Assembly: GCF_009936275.1 (NCBI RefSeq)
Contig: NZ_AP019797.1
Coordinates: forward strand, 1,231,501-1,295,500
Direction: 5' to 3'
DNA: 64,000 nt
Source of the DNA: Rhodothermus marinus
GTDB lineage: Bacteria; Bacteroidota; Rhodothermia; Rhodothermales; Rhodothermaceae
Shown: one piece after another, positions 61,472-64,000 of the stretch
Position numbering within the stretch: position 1 is the stretch's first letter
Layout: each line of letters opens with the position of its first letter
The notes under the pieces: generated by a model
What the model was told of the DNA's origin: nothing
The model's database searches: none
Seen by the model: only the letters and a program-made list of their open reading frames with translations
Translations under genes and position numbers: made by a program

Positions 61472-63850
61472 ATGCGTTTGGGAATTGTCTTCCTGTTGCT
61501 GCTCTGGAGCTGCGCCGCATGGGCGCAGGAGCGACCGGCGTATCTGGACCCGACGCTTCCCATCGAAGTGCGCGTCGAGGACCTGCTCGGCCGCATGACG
61601 CTCGAAGAAAAAGTCGCCCAGATGCTGAGCATGCGGCAGACGAAGCGGTTGATCGTCGACGAGCAGAACCGTTTCGATCCGAGCCGGGCGCCGGAATGGT
61701 TCAAACTGGGCATTGGCCGCATCGAACGGCCGAGCGAGTATTTCCAGACGGCGCGCGAGGCGGCCGCTTTCACCAACGCCATCCAGCGCTGGGTCAGAGA
61801 AAACACACGGCTGGGGATCCCGGTGATCTTTCACGAAGAGGCGTTGCACGGTCTACGTGCGGCCGAAGCCACAAGCTATCCGCAGGCGATTGCGCTGGCG
61901 AGCACGTGGAATCCGGCGCTGGTGGAGCGGGTCTACGGGCGGATTGCGCGGGAGGTGCGGGCGCGCGGGGTGCATCAGGTGCTGGCGCCGGTGGTGGACG
62001 TGGGTCGGGAGCCGCGCTGGGGTCGAATCGAGGAGACCTTTGGGGAGGATCCGTACCTGGTGGCGGAGATGGGGAAGGCGGCCGTGTGGGGGTTGCAGGG
62101 CCGTCGGGTTCCGCCGGTGGGACCGGGTCATGTGATTGCGACGCTGAAGCACATGGCGGGTCATGGTCAGCCGGAGAGCGGGATCAACGTGGCGCCGGTG
62201 TTTTTCGGGGAGCGTCATTTGCGGGAGGTGTTTTTGTATCCGTTTCGGGAGGCGGTGGAGAAGGCGCATGCGCTGAGTGTGATGGCTTCGTACAACGAGA
62301 TTGATGGGATACCGTCGCATGTGAACGCGTGGATGTTGCGGGATGTGTTGCGGGGCGAGTGGGGCTTCCGCGGCGTCATCGTCTCCGACTGGCATGGCAT
62401 TCCTCAGCTGATTACCCGTCATCATGTAGCCGAAAACCTGGAGGAAGCCGCCCGTCTGGCCCTTCAGGCCACCGTGGATGTGGAATTGCCCGACTACGAA
62501 GCCTACGCGACGCTGGTCGATCAGGTGCGTCGGGGACTGATTCCGGAGTCGGCGGTTGACGCGGCGGTTCGTCGGTTGTTGTGGGCGAAGTTTGCGGTGG
62601 GATTGTTTGACGGGGAGCCATATGTGGACGAGGCGGAGGCTTCGCGGGTGAACGCGTCGGAGGAGGATCGGGCGCTGGCGTTGGAGGCGGCGCGCGAGGC
62701 GATCATTTTGTTGAAGAACGACGGGTTGTTGCCGTTGGAGGCGGGTCGGTTGGATCGGGTGGCGGTGATTGGGCCGCATGCGGGGGAGGTGTTGCTGGGG
62801 GGATATTCGGGGCGTCCGCGTTACACGGTGAGCATACTGGAGGGGTTGCGTGAGCGGTTGCGTGGGGAGGCGGAGGTGTTGTATGCGGAGGGGGTTCGGA
62901 TCACGGAAGACTCGGTCTTCACCGACGAACTCCAGCCGCACCTCGGAGGCACGTGGGCTCAGCAGCGCAATGCTGCACATCGCGTTGTGTTCACGCCGCC
63001 CGAGGCGAACCGGTCGCGCATCGAAGAGGCGGTCGCGCTGGCCCGCACGAGCGATGTAGTGGTGCTGGTCGTGGGTGGTAATGAGCAGACCGCCCGTGAG
63101 GCTTATGCGCCGTATCATCTTGGAGATCGTTTGTCGTTGCGGTTGCCGGGTCAGCAGGAGGAGTTGGTGAAGGCGGTGTCGGCGACGGGTGTGCCGGTGG
63201 TGCTGGTGGTGATTGGAGGTCGGCCGTACGTGATCACGGAGTTGGTGGACCGGGTGGGGGCGATCGTGTGGGGCTGGTATCTGGGTCAGGAGACGGGTCG
63301 TGCGGTGGCGGAGGTGTTGCTGGGGGATTACAATCCGGCGGGCCGTTTGCCGATCACGATACCGCGTCACGAGGGGCAGCTTCCGGCCTATTACAGTCAC
63401 AAGCCGAGCAAGGAATTGGACTACGTGGACGGTACGAGTCGGCCGCTTTTCCCGTTCGGGTATGGTTTGTCGTACACGCGTTTTGCGTATCGGAGTGTTC
63501 GGTTGGAGCCGGATCGGGTGGGGGGATGTGGAGTGGTTCGGGTGCTGGTGGAGTTGGAGAACGTGGGGGATCGTGCCGGGGATGAGGTGGTGCAGGTGTA
63601 TGTTCGGGATCGGGTGAGCAGTGTGGCGCGACCGGTGAAGGAGTTGAAGGGATTTCGTCGGGTGCATCTGGGGCCGGGGGAGCGGAAGGTAGTGGAGATT
63701 GAGCTGGGGCCGGAGGCGTTTGCGTTTTACGGCCTGGAGATGGAGCGGGTGGTGGAGGCGGGGTGGTTTGATGTGCTGGTGGGGGGTAATTCGGAGGAGT
63801 TGATCAGCGTGCCCCTGGAAATCACCGAGGGCTGTAACCTGGGACGATAG
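61472..63850 (+). CDS. GH3 beta-glycosidase (probable beta-xylosidase), first copy
   Basis: 792 aa from the ATG at 61472, which opens a signal peptide RLGIVFLLLLWSCAAWAQ; an in-frame ATG at 61427 would extend it. GH3 barrel motifs: LGIPVIFHEEALHGL, GKAAVWGLQG..KHMAGHGQPESG and nucleophile Asp306 in GVIVSDWHGIPQ. The alpha/beta sandwich follows (VAVIGPHAGEVLLGGYSG), then a fibronectin-like end (LVELENVGDRAGDEVVQVYVRD). Family GH3 releases terminal sugars; beta-xylosidase is inferred from the neighbours. Sequence around residue 20-40 is repeated exactly in the next gene. Confidence 0.93.
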   Translation: MRLGIVFLLLLWSCAAWAQERPAYLDPTLPIEVRVEDLLGRMTLEEKVAQMLSMRQTKRLIVDEQNRFDPSRAPEWFKLGIGRIERPSEYFQTAREAAAFTNAIQRWVRENTRLGIPVIFHEEALHGLRAAEATSYPQAIALASTWNPALVERVYGRIAREVRARGVHQVLAPVVDVGREPRWGRIEETFGEDPYLVAEMGKAAVWGLQGRRVPPVGPGHVIATLKHMAGHGQPESGINVAPVFFGERHLREVFLYPFREAVEKAHALSVMASYNEIDGIPSHVNAWMLRDVLRGEWGFRGVIVSDWHGIPQLITRHHVAENLEEAARLALQATVDVELPDYEAYATLVDQVRRGLIPESAVDAAVRRLLWAKFAVGLFDGEPYVDEAEASRVNASEEDRALALEAAREAIILLKNDGLLPLEAGRLDRVAVIGPHAGEVLLGGYSGRPRYTVSILEGLRERLRGEAEVLYAEGVRITEDSVFTDELQPHLGGTWAQQRNAAHRVVFTPPEANRSRIEEAVALARTSDVVVLVVGGNEQTAREAYAPYHLGDRLSLRLPGQQEELVKAVSATGVPVVLVVIGGRPYVITELVDRVGAIVWGWYLGQETGRAVAEVLLGDYNPAGRLPITIPRHEGQLPAYYSHKPSKELDYVDGTSRPLFPFGYGLSYTRFAYRSVRLEPDRVGGCGVVRVLVELENVGDRAGDEVVQVYVRDRVSSVARPVKELKGFRRVHLGPGERKVVEIELGPEAFAFYGLEMERVVEAGWFDVLVGGNSEELISVPLEITEGCNLGR
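61523..61586 (+). repeat. 64-bp exact repeat shared by tandem GH3 genes, copy 1
   Basis: Identical at every base to 63937-64000 (offset 2414) and reaching the window end, so the match may be longer. It encodes AQERPAYLDPTLPIEVRVEDL, just after the signal cleavage site. Confidence 0.95.
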
Positions 63851-63879
63851 TTGTTTCTGCAAACCAACTACGGAAAACG

Positions 63880-64000
63880 ATGAGGCAGGTTCTTGTTTTT
63901 CTTGGCGTAATGCTTTTGCTGCATCTGAAAGCTGCAGCGCAGGAGCGACCGGCGTATCTGGACCCGACGCTTCCCATCGAAGTGCGCGTCGAGGACCTGC
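63880..64000 (+). CDS. Second GH3 glycosidase, cut by window end
   Basis: Starts at the ATG at 63880, 29 bp after the first GH3 stop. Signal peptide RQVLVFLGVMLLLHLKAAAQ followed by ERPAYLDPTLPIEVRVEDL, which matches the mature start of the upstream GH3 gene residue for residue, while the signal sequence differs. Only 40 codons are visible. It is probably a paralogous GH3 enzyme; the function can only be inferred from that identity. Confidence 0.8.
   Translation, partial: MRQVLVFLGVMLLLHLKAAAQERPAYLDPTLPIEVRVEDL
63937..64000 (+). repeat. 64-bp exact repeat shared by tandem GH3 genes, copy 2
   Basis: Second copy of the identity described at 61523-61586; it extends beyond the right edge. Confidence 0.95.

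Noticed and set aside
61853-63862. 669-codon antisense frame over the first GH3 gene
   Set aside because: Results from G/T-biased codons on the plus strand; no recognisable protein features. Reported only as part of the codon-block observation.
1-64000. CRISPR arrays, tRNA or rRNA genes
   Set aside because: No regularly spaced repeats with unique spacers and no cloverleaf or rRNA-like sequence were recognised on reading the noncoding stretches; a computed search was not possible.

Overview
The window looks like the chromosome of a thermophilic, GC-rich member of Rhodothermota (Bacteroidota-related), most likely Rhodothermus or a close relative. This is inferred from gene content: SusC/SusD pairs, type IX secretion (T9SS) sorting domains, PorV/PorQ family protein, DUF4837 and DUF4296 lipoproteins, TTG/TAnnTTTG-like promoters, and a GH10/GH67/GH3 xylan locus. 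No database search was possible, so all family names rest on motifs and family knowledge.

Layout. 1-4.3 kb: a thioredoxin-like gene cut by the window edge, a TolB-type propeller lipoprotein coupled to an unknown gene, and ccmF on the opposite strand. 4.4-9.4 kb: a minus-strand accessory island of secreted six-bladed propellers and tiny cysteine-rich secreted peptides. It contains two nearly identical ~380-bp leaders, one frameshifted propeller, and a decayed end. Each leader has an (AC)n tract between promoter-like boxes. 9.4-18.9 kb: a full tryptophan operon, trpE-unknown-trpS-trpG-trpD-trpC-trpF-trpB-(RAYT)-trpA, preceded by a leader peptide with three consecutive Trp codons and a terminator/antiterminator pair. 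A REP-associated tyrosine transposase and REP palindromes sit between trpB and trpA, and two related palindromic modules lie near 4.5 and 21.2 kb.

18.9-29.2 kb: a DUF4837 lipoprotein, long-form hisG with terminator, an internally deleted ATPase remnant, a DUF4296 lipoprotein, recQ, deoC, an MscS channel, a ClC channel with CBS domains, a VKOR-DsbA fusion and a small secreted protein. 29.3-37.4 kb: a divergent Nramp-like transporter overlapping hyuA and hyuB (a probable oxoproline/hydantoin operon), an M28 peptidase and a Tat-exported amidase.

37.4-64 kb: a xylan utilisation locus. A LacI regulator is followed by a TonB-dependent receptor, a 1143-aa secreted protein, a PorV-like protein, a carbohydrate-binding T9SS protein, GH10 xylanase, parvulin isomerase, ECF sigma/FecR pair, SusC with STN domain, SusD, GH67 alpha-glucuronidase and two tandem GH3 enzymes (the second cut by the window). 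The logic is: surface xylanase cuts xylan, SusCD imports oligomers under FecI/FecR control, and GH67 and GH3 trim glucuronosyl and xylosyl units.
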